Of a stretch of 64,000 nucleotides of DNA, positions 1-12,106 are shown one piece after another (the first letter of the stretch is position 1; each line of letters starts with the position of its first letter). A program made the translations under genes and the position numbers. Under the pieces are notes generated by a model, which was not told where the DNA came from, did no database searches, and saw nothing but the letters and a program-made list of their open reading frames with translations. This DNA is from Chimonanthus salicifolius (taxonomy: Eukaryota > Streptophyta > Magnoliopsida > Laurales > Calycanthaceae), in NCBI GenBank assembly GCA_013350335.1, contig CM023535.1, positions 33,078,991 to 33,142,990 on the forward strand. The letters run 5' to 3'.

Positions 1-394
1 AACCTCATGTGTCCTTTTCGTGACAAGACTTTCAAGAATACCAAGTCCCCCACTTCAAACTCAAGAGATCTTCTTCTCTTGTCAGCGTAACTCTTTTGAT
101 GTCTCTATGCAGTGAGCAGATGTTGTCATATCACCTTGATCTGTTCTGTGGCCTCTGCAACTAGATCAGGTCCAATAAGAGCAGGCTCACCGGCCTCTGT
201 CCAACACACTGGAGATCTGCAGGGTCTACCATGCAATGCCTCAAATGGAGCCATCTTGAGGCTTGCTTGATAACTATTGTTGTATGAGAACTCGACTAGT
301 GGTAGGTGATTTTCCCAACCACCCTTGAAATCTAACATGCAGGCTCTCAGCATATCCTCGATTGTTTGTATTATTCATTTCGACTGACCGTCAG
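1..394 (-). pseudogene. Integrase C-terminal fragment of a Ty3/gypsy element
   Basis: Read on the minus strand, this encodes the end of the integrase core and the start of the C-terminal domain. Recognisable pieces are a [12 protein letters not shown] segment, the [11 protein letters not shown] segment and the FEALHGRPCRSP segment, the same order as residues 1260-1305 of the intact polyprotein at 37289-41782. It runs off the left edge of the window. On the right it stops at base 394, where LTR A begins, and the interrupted sequence GACCGTCAG is found uninterrupted in the relic at 15372-15395. No active-site D or E lies in this piece and it is not a functional gene. The 5 bases before the break (gtcag) would be the left TSD of LTR A; the right copy is not in the window. 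Confidence 0.85.
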
Positions 395-1307
395 TGTAAC
401 ACCCCAGATTTTGATTACTTATAAACATATTGGATTGGTCCATTTGAATTGCCAATTAATTGAATTTAAGATTAAATAGTTGAAATGGACCTTAGATGGG
501 TAAGGAATTGGCTCAATTACCCAATTAAGACCCAATGGATCATGAGTGAGTTAATTTTAAAGAAATTGGGTAAGTTTAAGGTAAATGGGTCAATTACCTA
601 AATGGGACCCAATGGGTCATAGATGAGTTGATTTTAAAGTAATTGGGCAAGGTTAAGGTAAATGGGTGGTCATCTACCCAATTAAGACCGAATGCATTAA
701 ATCCACCTCATCAAGTGAGGTGGCATGTATGTGATGTGGCATTGCCATGTGGCATGCATGGAAACCAACTAGACAAGGAGGCCACATCATCGAGTGATAT
801 GGCCAAGGTGGCACCCAAATGCCATGTGTTGACCAAGTCACAACATGCATGGCCGGCTATGTCATGGGTTGACTGTGTCAACCACCTAATGAGTTCATTT
901 GAGTTGAAGTATTGCTTGAGTTGAGTTGGGAAGGTGAATAGCTTTCATCTCAAAGGGCATGAAGCCAAGAGACCATTGGAAGTCAAGAGGACACGTTGGA
1001 AAGCAAAGGGATTTCTTGGTTTAAGCCAAGAGTCTCTTTGGTTAAACCAAGGGCCTCATGGGTTAAACAAACCACAATGAAGGAGAGTGGAAGAGTCTAA
1101 GGTTGTTACAAAAACACAAACCAAAGGGACTGCTCACGTCCCTTGGCCGACCCTTGCACCTTGCACAAGGATTCTTCTCTTCTCCTCTTCTCTCTCTCTC
1201 TCCCACATCTCCATCTCTATACTTGGTCAATCTTTGAAGAGCAAAGGAAGAAGAAGGATTAAGGAAGGAAAAGAAGACCAAAAGAAAAGAAAGAGACGGG
1301 AAAGAAG

Positions 1308-3192
1308 GTATGTTTAGGGGTTAAACAACATAGGAATAAGTTTAAAGAAAACCATAGATTTGGCCATGGTGTGGCCGAACCTATGGGTTCCATAATTGGT
1401 TGGAATGGATGGCCAAATTGTGCTAGGGCCACAGAATTGGAAATCCATTCAAAGAATGGATATGTGTTGAAAACAAACAACCAAAGGATTGAATACACAA
1501 CCATGTTATAATGATACAAAGGTTGGATGGGTCATGAACAAGACCCTAGCCTTGGCTAGGGGGTAGAGTAAATTCACAAAAAAATTATATGGATGATGAA
1601 ATCTATGTTTAAAATGATAAGGAATGGATTTCATGGAGAAGGGCCTAACCATGCATGCAAACAGAGAATACTGACAAAAAGTCAGTCGACTGAATCTCAG
1701 GATTCAGTCTACTGAAAGGGTAATATGCGTATTTCAGCCGATTGAATGTTATGATTCAGTCGACTTAAAGTGTGTTGGCCGAGCAACATAAGGGACATAT
1801 GGGTGCTTTAGGCGACAGAATCTCTGATTCATTCGACTGAACATAGACGTACCAAACAAGTAAAGTGATCTGGTGTGTTTCAAGCGACTGAATCTTGTAA
1901 TTCAGTCGACTGAAGGTATACTTACCAAACACGTAACAGTTGGTTGATGATTCAGCCGACTGAATCGTTGATTCAGTCGACTTAATGTATACTGGCTAAA
2001 CAAACAAATAATTTGATCCAAAGTCAGCCAGATTCAGTCGACTGAAAGGACATTAACCAAGAACACAGAGGGTTTGACCCAAAGTCAGCCGACTGAATCC
2101 ATGATTCAGCCGACTAAAAGGTTACACGTCCAGTTTATACAGTATTGAGGTTATGTTTCAGCCGACTGAATATTGTATTTAGTCGACTGAAAGTCTGTGG
2201 GTAAGGTAGAGAATAGTAATTGGGCATGATTCAGTCGACTGAATTGAAAAACTTATTTTTTAAATAATTTTCCAGATACTTCTGTTTATCTGGTAGGATG
2301 TAAAGGGTGATGAAATTACATGGATAATCAAATTGATATATATGTGGTTGAATTTATTAAGGTAATGAGGTTCGATTCATTTTCATGCAAGCGATAAGGT
2401 TGTTCTTGCGAAACAAGAAAAGGACAGTACTTAGACGCTGGTAGGATTCCTACTTTATTGAGACACTATGGATTACATATATAACATTGGCTTTTGTTTC
2501 AATTTGATGTTTTACTTTGGTTAAACAAATGGTATATGTTATAAACTGATTTCAATGATAATATGTAATTTGATATGAAATGGTATTCTTGCATTCATTA
2601 CCTCATGCGTGGCATGGGAGGGAATACATGTGACCAGTAAGCCAAATTATGAGCGGTCCGGACATGATTTGGGCTTGAAACTAGCTTGTATGATGTTATG
2701 TGAACTATTGATATGTTGGCCTTGTCCGGGATTGCTAGGAATGGGTACGGCGTATTTGGGCCAAAGAGCTCCTGGGTATATAGCCCCGAAACCCTGCGCA
2801 GAGGGAGGATTCCACACTCCATCAGTAATTCCGATTAACATATGTGGGAGGTATAACAGTACTTGGTTGTGTTGTTACAAAACACTGCGGACGTAATTGG
2901 CCAAGAGAACACCTTGATATGGCAATTTATCAAGGAAACCATTGATATGATTTATCTTGTGTTTGGACATGGATATTTGGTGAGTGATCATTTGATAGTG
3001 ACACCCATGACATGATGCATAAGTAAGCATGATTATGATATGGATATCATGCATTGTTTTACTACTTATGGGATGTTTTATAAATATGATATGTTGTTTA
3101 TATCTTGATTTTATCTTAATCCTATGTGTGCCATAACCCTACTTGGAATTCCTACTGGGCATGTTGACTGATGCCCTACTTCTACCCTATAG
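1308..3192 (+). other. Candidate LTR intron in LTR A
   Basis: A donor-like AAG|GTATGT at 1307-1313 follows a purine-rich exon-like stretch. The far side has a branch-point-like gactg within a hairpin, a pyrimidine-rich CTTCTACCCTATAG, and AG at 3191-3192. The whole palindrome array of this LTR lies between these sites. The equivalent pair occurs at the same relative place in LTRs B, C, D, F, H2, I and L. This is inferred from shared sequence; no transcript evidence is available here. Confidence 0.35.
1683..2250 (+). repeat. Dispersed TTCAGTCGACTGAA palindrome array in LTR A
   Basis: About nine units, spaced roughly 55-80 bp. Each contains one or two copies of the perfect 14-bp palindrome TTCAGTCGACTGAA or a one-base variant (often CAGCCGACTGAA). 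Paired copies are separated by about 5-8 bases, so one unit can fold as a long hairpin (CAGYCGACTGAATC, short spacer, GATTCAGTCGACTG). Sequence between units is not repeated. The same array is in LTR C at 8105-8785. Confidence 0.9.
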
Positions 3193-3880
3193 ATGATGGA
3201 ACTGTAATGCCCCGTCCTCTCCGAGAAATCAGAGTCTAATTTTTAAAAAAAAATAATAATGTAATAACACCGGAAGACAGCGGGCGGCGTCACGACGCGA
3301 GCTAAGTTCGGACTTCCTAAGTCCGAACCTTAACTGGCCACCCATGTGTGCGTGGACTAAACGCACGATAACAAACCACACATGGAACTAAACAATGTCA
3401 TGCGGTATAAACTAGACAATCTGCGGAATTAGACTGAATAGATAGCAAGTACAAGAATCAATTATTAAAATAACTTATCCAACCATCCATTGTCTATATA
3501 ATAAACAGACCATAGCAAAGGTATCAACTTATTACATGTCCATAAAAATGTAACTCAAAGACAATAATAAAGACATCCCAAACATCAGTCAAGTGCTTAA
3601 GCTTGGCTCACCTCCAGGTCCACGACCTTCTCTTTCCCTTTTCCATTTCTTGCATTATCCTCTGTGGATAGAATTAGGGCGTTAGATCAACGCGCCCAGT
3701 AGGATTTCCGATTAGGGCTACCACATGGTTAGTATACAAAAACATGCATATATCATAATATATATGGCCATCAAAACAGGTAAATCAATGCTATGTAAAT
3801 ATGCACATGTAATGAGTCCCTCCCATCATGCATATACACAGCCATCACTGACGAGACTCTCACCGTCAGGGTAAATCACA

Positions 3881-4100
3881 ATAACATTTCTCCTGGCGGG
3901 ACCTGCATTGCCTAAGGAGACCAATGTATTTCTCATCATCATAACATTTCTCCTGGCGAGACCTGCATCGCCTAAGGAGACCAATGTATTTCTCAGCATC
4001 ATAACATTTCTCCTGGCGGGACCTGCATCGCCTAAGGAGACCAATGTATTATCATCATCATGATACTACTCCTGGCGGGACCTGCATCGCCTAAGGAGAC
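3881..4100 (-). repeat. Four 60-bp tandem repeats in LTR B
   Basis: Units start at 3881, 3941, 4001 and about 4062. Each contains CTCCTGGCGGGACC...GCCTAAGGAG, which can pair CTCC with GGAG and GGCG with CGCC. Related, less regular copies lie in LTR I at about 32388-32470. Read on the minus strand the units keep an open frame, but this looks incidental. Confidence 0.9.
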
Positions 4101-4436
4101 TTTCCACAAATCATCATCCCATGACCATGCATGAGATGCCAATGCATTTTATGCCATTTGTAAATACATAACTCATCATTCAAAACCACATTTGAAACAT
4201 AAATCAAATACAACATATCTCATAAAACATAATAAAACCAAATCATATTTGTGGTTATAAGTAGGTAAGAAACCTACTGAAGATTCACTTCAGTGTTCGA
4301 TCTTTTTGAATCGTCACCCATTCACGACTCATACGCCGCTCACGCAAGTCTCGATACCTTATTTACATAACAACAAATCAAACATTCATCCATGTAATTC
4401 CAACTTGGTCTAAATCTCAAAAATGCACTATGTGGG

Positions 4437-5640
4437 GTTCGGCCATACCCCATGGCCGAACCTCACCTATTTACAATTTGGTCTCTCTTTCATATAATTA
4501 CAACCATACACTTAAACCATACCTCCAAATAAAACCTTGGTAGGGTTCGGCGATACTACATGGCCGAACCATACCACCTTGAGTTTTGGCTCATATGTTC
4601 ATTCTTTTGATCATTTGTTCTTTGAACTTTTCGTCCATATTTACAATATTGCCACTATACACTCCTTTACTTAAGTTTCCTTTAAAAACCAAAGTACATC
4701 ACCAAATTGCCATTGGTTCCAATACATAATTATATCACGCTTTAAACTCCAAAACTACCAATTAATTTCATGAAACAAATCCCTAAAACCATAGTCACGG
4801 TCCATGGGGTTGGGCCATACACATGGCCGAACCCAATGGTTCCCTTGGTTCAATAATTTAAACCTATGTACTTAACTTAGGCTCCACTCTTTTACCAAGA
4901 TAAATACATGGTTCAGCCATCCAATGGCTGACCCAATACAATAACCATTTCTCCATTTTTAATCACATAAACCCCCATAAAATGACCCATGGTGAATGGC
5001 CGAACCTTATGGTTCTTTTGATGTAATTTTTCCAACACTTCTACATTATTTATCTACTGCATCTTAACCATAAAAACAGCAAGGTTTAACCATCCATTGC
5101 CGACCCCTTGACAATTACTTAATTCCATTTTTCAATCCTTTAAAGAATCTTCACACATGGTATGGTTTTTATCCCTACCATTTGTCAATAACTTTCATGG
5201 GGTTCGGCCATCTTATGCTCTAAATTTCCATCCTTTTAAACCTCCTCATCATACTTTACATCATTAATTAATTCGGCCACAACATGACCTAATTATCACA
5301 TGTAAAAATCACCATGGTTTGACATGGTTTTTGACCTTTAGGAACATCAAACCAATCCACTCTTTTCATGGGGTTCGGCCAACCAAGATGGCCAAACCCA
5401 ATGACATATTTTTTATCCTTTTTTTTAGGCAATCTTATCCAAGGTTAAATTCCCTGATATAATCGGCCATTCCATGGCCCAAAGTATGACACTTAAGACC
5501 ATGATTTAACCTTCCAAAAACATGCATCCTAAGTCTAATTTAACATCTTAAACAGTCCATGGTTTTATCTTACAAAAACAATCCAAATAAACCCATTCTT
5601 TTCATGGGGTTCGGCCATCCAAAGTGGCCGAACCCTATGA
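4437..5640 (-). repeat. GGTTCGGCC hairpin array in LTR B
   Basis: At least six copies of an inverted repeat of the form GGGTTCGGCCAT - 4 to 8 bases - ATGGCCGAACC, near 4437, 4543, 4805, 4911, 5370 and 5607, with mismatched members. The copies are dispersed, not tandem, with unrelated sequence between them. The same motif fills the equivalent part of LTRs F, G, H1, H2, I and O. Confidence 0.85.
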
Positions 5641-6838
5641 TCCATTTTTCATCTTATTTATGAAGTACCATCCAAGGTCTAACCCTTGATGGATTCAGCC
5701 AAATAATGGCCAAATCATACTCCCTTCTACACTTTTATTTAACCAAATACTTATGTAAAAAACTTACCAATTTCCTTGCTTCTTCCCTCTTGCTTCCTTT
5801 CTTTCCTTCCTCGTTAATCTCTTACCCAAATGGTGCTTGATCTATGGTGAAACACAGCAGCTGGTTCGGTCCAAGAAAAGAGTTTGGAGAGAGGGACAGA
5901 GATGAGGATTCTTAGGATTTTCTTTGTATGAAAATCAGCCAAATGGGGTGGTCTTCCTCTTTTGTAAATCAGCCACTAAGACCTCTCAATTTCCCTTATA
6001 AATTCTTGATTAAACCAAAGGGTCACTTGGCACAACCAAGACACCCATTGGCATCAGCCAATGCAACCATTCAGCTCCCCATGTATCTCATCCAATTCCC
6101 ATCCATTTACATTTAAAACTTAGCATGGAAACTACCATTACAAGTCCCCAATGTGTGGGACTTGTTTTGGCTTGTTTGAGACCAAGACACCTCCTCATAT
6201 TCCCTTCAACTCACTGATTTTACAGCCCCTTTGATTTCCATTTTGACTCAACTAACTCAAGGGCTTAACTCACCACATTAAATACCATACATTTATTACA
6301 CTTGAGTCAACCCAACCATTTAATTTAAATGCATCTCATTCCAATCCAACTCAAACTGATTTGACTCACCATTGAGTTCATTTGAGGGCCCACACGGTTA
6401 GCCGTGGTCAACATGGTCAACCCGACCCATTGGGTCCCCATTTAGCTCCTTGACCCGTTTTGACAACATGACCCATTTATGGGTTGATTTAACCAATTGT
6501 ATGTGGTTTTCACATGTGCATCAAGCCTACCCATTTATGCTCCGATTAATTTCCAATCAATTCAGATTAACCCCATTAAATTTGGGCTCACCCAATGGTC
6601 TAATAAGTCCATTATGACCCATTGGGTCCAATTGGGTCCTTTGACCCAATTACCCATATTGACCCAAATTGATGTACATTACTCATCCAATCAAATTTGA
6701 CATTTATAATGTGCTCATAGGGTCTTAATTTGAGCAATGGGCCCCACTATTTTCTCATTTAACATCATAATTAATAAATTTACCAATCCAGGGGTATTTT
6801 CGTAATTATCCATTTCATTGAGAAATTGGGGTGTTACA

Positions 6839-6878
6839 GGAACATGGGATGACAAGGACATGGGACATGAAGGGGGTC
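6839..6878 (+). mobile_element. LTR A, resumed after solo LTR B
   Basis: The first five bases (ggaac) are the right TSD of B. The rest aligns to the GACATGGAACATGAAGG region of LTR C (around 9755-9775), so A continues here. It is cut again at 6879 by LTR C, leaving the left TSD gggtc at 6874-6878. Confidence 0.8.
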
Positions 6879-7596
6879 TGTAACACCCTGGATTTTCATT
6901 TCATAAATATATTGAATTTGTCTATTTAAATTACAAATTGATTGGATTTAAGATTAAATAATTGGAATATAGCTTAGATGGGTAAGGAATTGGTCAATTA
7001 CCCTATTAAGACCCAATGGATCATGGGTAGGTTTGATTCTAAAATAATTGGGTAAAGGCAAAGAAATGGGTCAATTACCCAATTGGCACTCAATGGATCA
7101 TTGATGAGCTGATTTTAAAGTAAATAGGTAAAGTTAAAATAATTGGGCCAGCTACCCAATTAAGATTTAATACAATAAATCCACCTCATCAAGTGAGAAT
7201 GGCAAGTGGGTGAGGTGGCATTGCCATGTGGCATGTATGGAGGCCAACTAGCCAAGGTGCCACACCATCAAGTGATATGGCCAAGTTGGGACCTAAATGC
7301 CATATGGTGCATGGTCGGCTAAGTCATGGTTGACTTGGTCAACCATGAGTGAGTTCAAAAGAATTAAGTAATGATTGAGTCAAGGTGAGTTGAAGTGGAA
7401 GATGGAAAGTTTCCATCTCAAGGCAAACTCGATGGAAGACAAAGAGTCTCCTTGGTTTAAGCCAAGGGACTCCTAGGTTAGACAAAACTTTAAAGAGGGG
7501 AAGAGGAAGAGTCTTGGGCTGTTACAAAGGGGTACCAACCAAGGGACACTTCACACCCCTTGGCCGACCACTTCATCTCTTGCAACCAAGAGTTCT

Positions 7597-7600
<4 letters not shown>

Positions 7601-7640
<40 letters not shown>
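7601..7640. repeat. (TC)20 microsatellite
   Basis: Forty bases of uninterrupted TC repeat in the pyrimidine-rich segment of LTR C. Other LTRs have shorter, interrupted CT-rich tracts at the same place, so this is a local expansion of an LTR feature. Confidence 0.97.
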
Positions 7641-7644
<4 letters not shown>

Positions 7645-7740
7645 TCTACACTTAGAGGAATTACTGAAGAACAAAGGAAGGAAAGAAGGATTAAGGAAGG
7701 AATTCAGATAAAAAAGAAACGAATGAGATGGGGAAAGAAA

Positions 7741-9743
7741 GTATGGTTTTAAGTTTAATCACATAGGATTAAGATTAAGAGTAAGCCATAGTTTGGGCCA
7801 TGTTGTGGCCGAACCTATGGGTTCTAGATTGGTTGGAAGGACTGGCCAAACTATCATAGGGCCATGGAATTGGAAATCCATTTGAGGAATGGATATGTGT
7901 TGGAAACCAAGAACCAAAGGATTGAATTCAGAACCATGTCTTAATGGCTTAAGATTCGAAATATGTTATGAAAAGACCCTATCTTTGGTAGAGGGTAGAG
8001 TAAACACACTAAGAGTTATGTGAATGATATTATTTATGTTTAAATAATATTAGGAGTGAGTTTCATGGAGAATGGTCCAGCCAAATATGCAAACAATAAG
8101 GACTGAAAAATAGTTAGTCGACTGAATCTAGGATTCAATCGACTGAACTGGTGCTGGCCGAAGCAGACAAAGGTTTTTTGGGAGTTTCAGCCTATTGAAT
8201 TTGGGATTCAGTCGACTGAACTGGTATTGACTGAAATAGAATACACTTTCTGGGAGTTTCAACAGACTGAATCTTGTGATTCAGTCGACTGAACATGGAC
8301 TGGATTAAAATATATAAGATTTATTGGTGGTTCAGCCGACTGAATCTAGTATTCAATCGACTGAACATAGACATATCAAATAAGAAAGAGATCTGGTAAG
8401 TTTCAGCCGACTGAATCTATGATTCAGTCGAATGAAGGGATCCTTATTGAACACGTAAAGGGTTGGTTGGTAATTCAGCCGACTGAATGTGAACTGGCTG
8501 AACAAACAAATCATCTGATCCAAAGTCAGCTGACTGAATCTGTGATTCAGTCGACTGAACTGGCATTGACCGAGAGTACAGAGGGTTTGACTTAGACTCA
8601 GTTGGCTGAATCTATGATTCAGCTGACTGAAAGGTTACGAGTCAAGGTTAAACAGTTCCGAGTCGTGTTTCAGCTGACTGAATATGTATTTCAGTCGACT
8701 GAAAGTCTGCGGGTAAGATATAGAACAGTATTCGGGCATGATTCAGTTGAGTGAATCCCTGATTCAGTTGACTAAATTGAAAAGTTAAATTTTAAATACA
8801 TTTCCAGATGTTTCAGTTTATCTGGAGGGATGTAAGGAGTAAATAAATTAAATGCATGAATTGATTTATGTGTGCGACTGAATTTAATAAGGAAAGGACA
8901 TTCGTAAAGAGTTTACGATTAGTTTCTGCATGAGCGTTGAACGTTATCTTCACAAAAATAGCAAGGATATTATACTGGACGTTCGTAGGATTCCTACCTT
9001 ATTGAGACACTAGATTATAAATATGTTACTGGCTTTTATTCCCAAACATGTTGGTTTACTTTGGTTAAACAAATGGTTATGTTTTATGAACTGAATTTCA
9101 ATGATAGTTGACATAAAATAGCATACTTGCATTCATTATCTTATGCATGGCATGGGAGGGAGTACATGGGACAACAAGCCAAGTTATGAGCTATCCGAAC
9201 ATGACTTTGGGGCTTGAGACTAGCTTGTATGAAGCTATGTGAACTATTGACATGTTGACCTTGTCCGGGATTGCTAGAGATGGGTACGGTGTAGTCTGTG
9301 CCGAAGAGCTCCAGTGTAACTAGTCCCGAAACCCTGCATAGAGGGAGGAGCCCACATTCCATCGACAATTCCGATTAACATACGCGGGGAGGTATAATAG
9401 TGACCTGGTGGTGCCGTCACAAAACACTGCGGATGTAAATGGCCATGGGAACACCTTGATAAGATGTTTTTATCAAGGAAACTATTTGTATGATGTGATT
9501 GGATATGGATTTGGGTGAGAGATCATTTGACATTGACACCCATGGCATGATGCATAAGTAAGCATGATTATGTTTTGGATATCATGCATTGTATTTTATT
9601 CCTTATGGGTTGTATTTGACAAACATGGTATGATGTTTTCTATATTGATTTTATATTGATCCTATGTGTACATAACCCTATTTGGAATTCCTACTGGGCG
9701 CGTTGACTAACGCCCTACTTCTACCCTATAGATGATGAAACAG
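7741..9743 (+). other. Candidate LTR intron in LTR C
   Basis: A weak donor-like AAA|GTATGG at 7741 aligns with GTATGT of LTR A. The acceptor side reads GTTGACTAACGCCC, CTTCTACCCTATAG, then ACAG ending at 9743. The palindrome array lies inside. The donor is poorer than in LTRs F, I or B, as expected of a decaying copy. Confidence 0.3.
8105..8785 (+). repeat. TTCAGTCGACTGAA palindrome array in LTR C
   Basis: About ten or eleven units with the same palindrome as in LTR A, mostly as pairs separated by a few bases. Point variants affect either arm (CAGCTGACTGAA, CAATCGACTGAA). The array occupies the place where other LTR families have GGTTCGGCC hairpins. Confidence 0.9.
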
Positions 9744-10188
9744 GGAATGAAAAGGACATGGAACATGAAGGAAGTCAAGCGTAGGAGATTGGACAGTTTA
9801 TGTTATAGTACTTAGTTTGATTTTGGATTTATGTATTGGGAGAAGTGATATTTTGTGATTGTAATAACTTAGATTTATTTTACTATGGTTTGATGATATT
9901 TTTGATATTTAAGTTCAGCTAATTAAATGGTAATTGGCTTCCTTGCTTATTAATGATATGGATATGGATAGTATATTTTATTCATATAATAATTCCGCAA
10001 GTATACTTTGGCGTGTGGAATGTCTTGGTGGCTTTAGTCCACGCACACATAAAAGTGGTTAGTTAAGGATCGGGTTTTGGAAACTCGGACTTAGCTCACA
10101 TCGTGACGTTCCCGCTCTCTCTCACTCATTTAAAAAAAAATAATATACTATGATTTTTGGCGAGTGAAAAAGGGCGGGGCGTTACAGT

Positions 10189-10200
10189 TGGTATCAGAGT
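10189..10200 (+). other. Primer-binding site of element C (initiator tRNA-Met type)
   Basis: TGGTATCAGAGT begins two bases after the LTR end. It matches the plant initiator tRNA-Met 3' end complement TGGTATCAGAGC except for the last base. Confidence 0.9.
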
Positions 10201-10615
10201 GAAACCGGAAGTGTTGAATCTTGCAAAGTAAGATTATTACGGTATCATGTCTCACTGATAAGATAAGAATCCCAACCGACCGACTATTCCGAGTGTGCTT
10301 CACGGGGGCCGAATTAACTTACTTTATTGAGAATCAGACTGTAAGCATTCAATCTGAGAACAACACTTGATAAGAAAAATAATAGCAAGGGAATGACAAT
10401 CACTATAATCGTGGATTTATCAAACATAGCGAAATGGGACATATCTCCCCAAGAAACATTAGGATTTCCCCAAAATGAGAAACAATATATGATACATAGG
10501 AAAATTTCCCCAACACAAGAAACACAAGATGATGATTAGGCAATGTTCCGCAAGTATGAAAACATAAGATTTTATGAGAATACTAAGTCAATCAATGTTT
10601 CAATGACTTAGAAAA

Positions 10616-11569
10616 ATGCCTCCGTGAAGAAGAAATACTCGACAAAACCCGCATTAGGAGGAAGAGGGACAGAACCCTCACTAGGAAGAGGGACAAAATA
10701 GTGTGAACATTCCTGTAGTACCTCCTGAGCTGCAAAGCCTAGTACAAGCGGTAGCCACTTCCGTTCTACAGCAACATCAGAACAGCAATGGGGGTGCAGC
10801 CTCCAATGAATCACAGGACCAAAATATGGTCAGGGACTTTCAACAACAGCGTCCCCCTTATTTCAAAGGGAAAGAGGGACCCGTAGGAGCGGAGAACTGG
10901 ATTGAGAATATCACCAAGATTTGAAGCTGCTCAAGATCACTGGTGACGAGGACAGGATACTGTTGGCTACTTCACAATTAGTGGATAATGCCGGCAAATG
11001 GTGGAGAGTTATAGAACGTCAGCAGGCACAAATTCCAGCAGGGTAAAGGACTGAGATGACATGGGACCAGTTCGCTGGAATGTTTCTAGATCATTATTTT
11101 CCAGAGGAAGAGAGGGAGCGCCAGACACGAGCGTTCATGTCTCTAGTCCAGGGCACAATGACTGTTGCGGACTACTATTAGGAATTTCTTCGTCTATCAT
11201 GTTATGCTTTATACATGGTGGACACAGAATATAAGAAGGCCTAGACGTTTGAACTAGGCCTGCGACCTAACCTTGAGAGCCAAAGTCACAATCTTCAAAT
11301 CAACCACTTTGGCAGAAGTGGTTAGTGGAGCTAGCATAGCTAAACAAGAATTGGTAGAGATAGTCAGGTTTGTGGATAACCGACGAGGTCAGAGCGGGGG
11401 AAATACTTTTCGCCTGAACAAGAGATTTAGACCCAACTTTGGGAGACCCTCACCTTCTACTGGATCTACTGGAGGTTTTCGTCCCAATCAGCCCTCCACA
11501 TCAGGGCCAGTCTCTCAGGTTCCTCGAGGTGTTAGCACCTGTTTCCAGTGTGGCCAGTAGGGCCATTTC
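10616..11569 (+). pseudogene. Decayed gag of element C (5' part)
   Basis: Begins at an ATG in the same context as the gag start of element J (ACTTAGGAAAATGCC). It encodes recognisable gag blocks: [14 protein letters not shown], a region corresponding to [15 protein letters not shown], and the basic linker leading to the CCHC knuckle CFQCGQ. It is broken by an in-frame TGA at the fourth codon, by frame changes (near 10920) and by TAA/TAG codons (near 11044 and 11179). A TAG falls inside the zinc knuckle at 11558-11560, at exactly the codon that is also TAG in element J. Solo LTR D then enters at 11570 with TSD atttc, and the reading resumes at 14722. It cannot make a full Gag. Confidence 0.9.
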
Positions 11570-12097
11570 TGTAAAGTCTCGGAATTTGGGAATTAATATC
11601 AATGTGAATATTAAGTATTTTAATGATGGAAATTAGAAAATTGGTGGAGTAAATGGTAAATGGGCCAAAATTGGATAAAGGCCCAAGTGTGGCCCAATAG
11701 ACTATGGTTTGGATTTAAATTTATTTAAATGGGTCAAGAATGGTCAAATTGGGTCAAATACCCATTTGGGACCCAATGGGTCAAGATGGTTAAGCTCTAA
11801 GGTAAATGGGCTAGTGGGAAATGTAATTGGGCTATGGGCCCAATGGTGATCCATTTAGAGTGGGCCAAGGTTTGATGGGGCCGGCCACGATGATTGAATT
11901 GGTCAACCATGGGTGTATGAAGGCAAGTTAAGTAATGTGGAATTAAGCTAAATGGGGTTAATTAGCCTAATGATTTAATTAAGTAATTAAGTAAGCTTAT
12001 CCAAAAAGGTGGTCAAAGAGGGAAGACCCAAATCAAACCACCTCACCTCCAAATACACAAAGAAAAACGTTGGCTAGGGTGTTGGGGTCAAAAAGCA

Positions 12098-12106
12098 TAT
12101 AAAATA
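12098..12106 (+). promoter_or_regulatory. TATA-like box in LTR D
   Basis: TATAAAATA lies about 530 bp into the LTR, upstream of a pyrimidine-rich stretch. Aligned LTRs have AT-rich but variant sequences here (ATAAAAAATATC in the truncated LTR at 15429-16260, GATAAATATC in element L). The position is conserved and D has the best consensus. It is a candidate for U3 promoter activity only. Confidence 0.4.

Larger units (their letters stand above)
395..3202 (+). mobile_element. LTR A, first part (interrupted by solo LTR B)
   Basis: Starts TGTAACACCCC immediately after the broken integrase relic, which is the usual TG start of these LTRs. It has the common layout: GACCCAATGGRTC-type palindromes near the start, a CT-rich tract (about 1165-1215), a purine-rich stretch, a donor-like GTATGT at 1308, an array of TTCAGTCGACTGAA palindromes (1683-2245) and the conserved GGGC...GCCC hairpin at 3157-3176. 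It is the same family as LTR C. Solo LTR B entered at 3203 with TSD ggaac, and the sequence resumes at 6844. The far end of A is not in the window because C inserted at 6879, so it is unknown whether A is a solo LTR or a 5' LTR. Confidence 0.85.
3662..5767 (-). other. Candidate LTR intron in LTR B
   Basis: On the minus strand, ATTG|GTAAGT (ACTTAC at 5762-5767 on the plus strand) follows a purine-rich segment ending AAGGAAATTG, identical to the donor context in LTRs I and O. The acceptor-like CCACAG (CTG at 3662-3664) follows the CTAAC-containing hairpin and a short pyrimidine tract. All GGTTCGGCC hairpins of this LTR fall inside. This is inferred from conservation between LTRs. Confidence 0.4.
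3203..6838 (-). mobile_element. Solo LTR B, minus orientation
   Basis: A 3636-bp LTR bounded by TGTAATGCCCCG and ...GGGGTGTTACA, flanked by the 5-bp direct repeat ggaac (3198-3202 and 6839-6843), so it is a complete insertion reduced to a single LTR. No internal region, primer-binding site or polypurine tract lies beside it. In its own sense (minus strand) it starts TGTAACACCCCAATTTCTCAATG, like LTRs F and I, which places it in that family. It contains a 60-bp tandem repeat (3881-4100) and an array of GGTTCGGCC hairpins (4437-5640). Confidence 0.93.
6879..10186 (+). mobile_element. LTR C, 5' LTR of element C
   Basis: A 3308-bp LTR starting TGTAACACCCTGG and ending GGGGCGTTACA, followed directly by a primer-binding site, so it is a 5' LTR. 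It is the same family as LTR A, with TTCAGTCGACTGAA palindromes at 8105-8785. It contains a pure (TC)20 at 7601-7640, a donor-like GTATGG at 7741, a CCTTGATA...TATCAAGG hairpin at 9454-9478, the GGGCG...CGCCC hairpin near 9687-9707 and an A-rich tract 50-60 bp before its end. Its left TSD is gggtc. The partner 3' LTR is missing because the element is broken near 15139. Confidence 0.92.

Noticed and set aside
643..924. A 93-codon frame near the start of LTR A
   Set aside because: It is broken in the homologous stretch of LTR C (about 7120-7380) and has no recognised domain; chance frame in U3.
4437..5640. Hairpins considered as MITEs
   Set aside because: Arms are only 10-12 bp with 4-8 base loops, there are no TSDs around single copies, and they are confined to LTR interiors.
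10188..10200. Possible tRNA gene at sites matching initiator tRNA-Met
   Set aside because: Only the 12-base primer complement is present, directly next to LTR ends. No tRNA body or A/B boxes.
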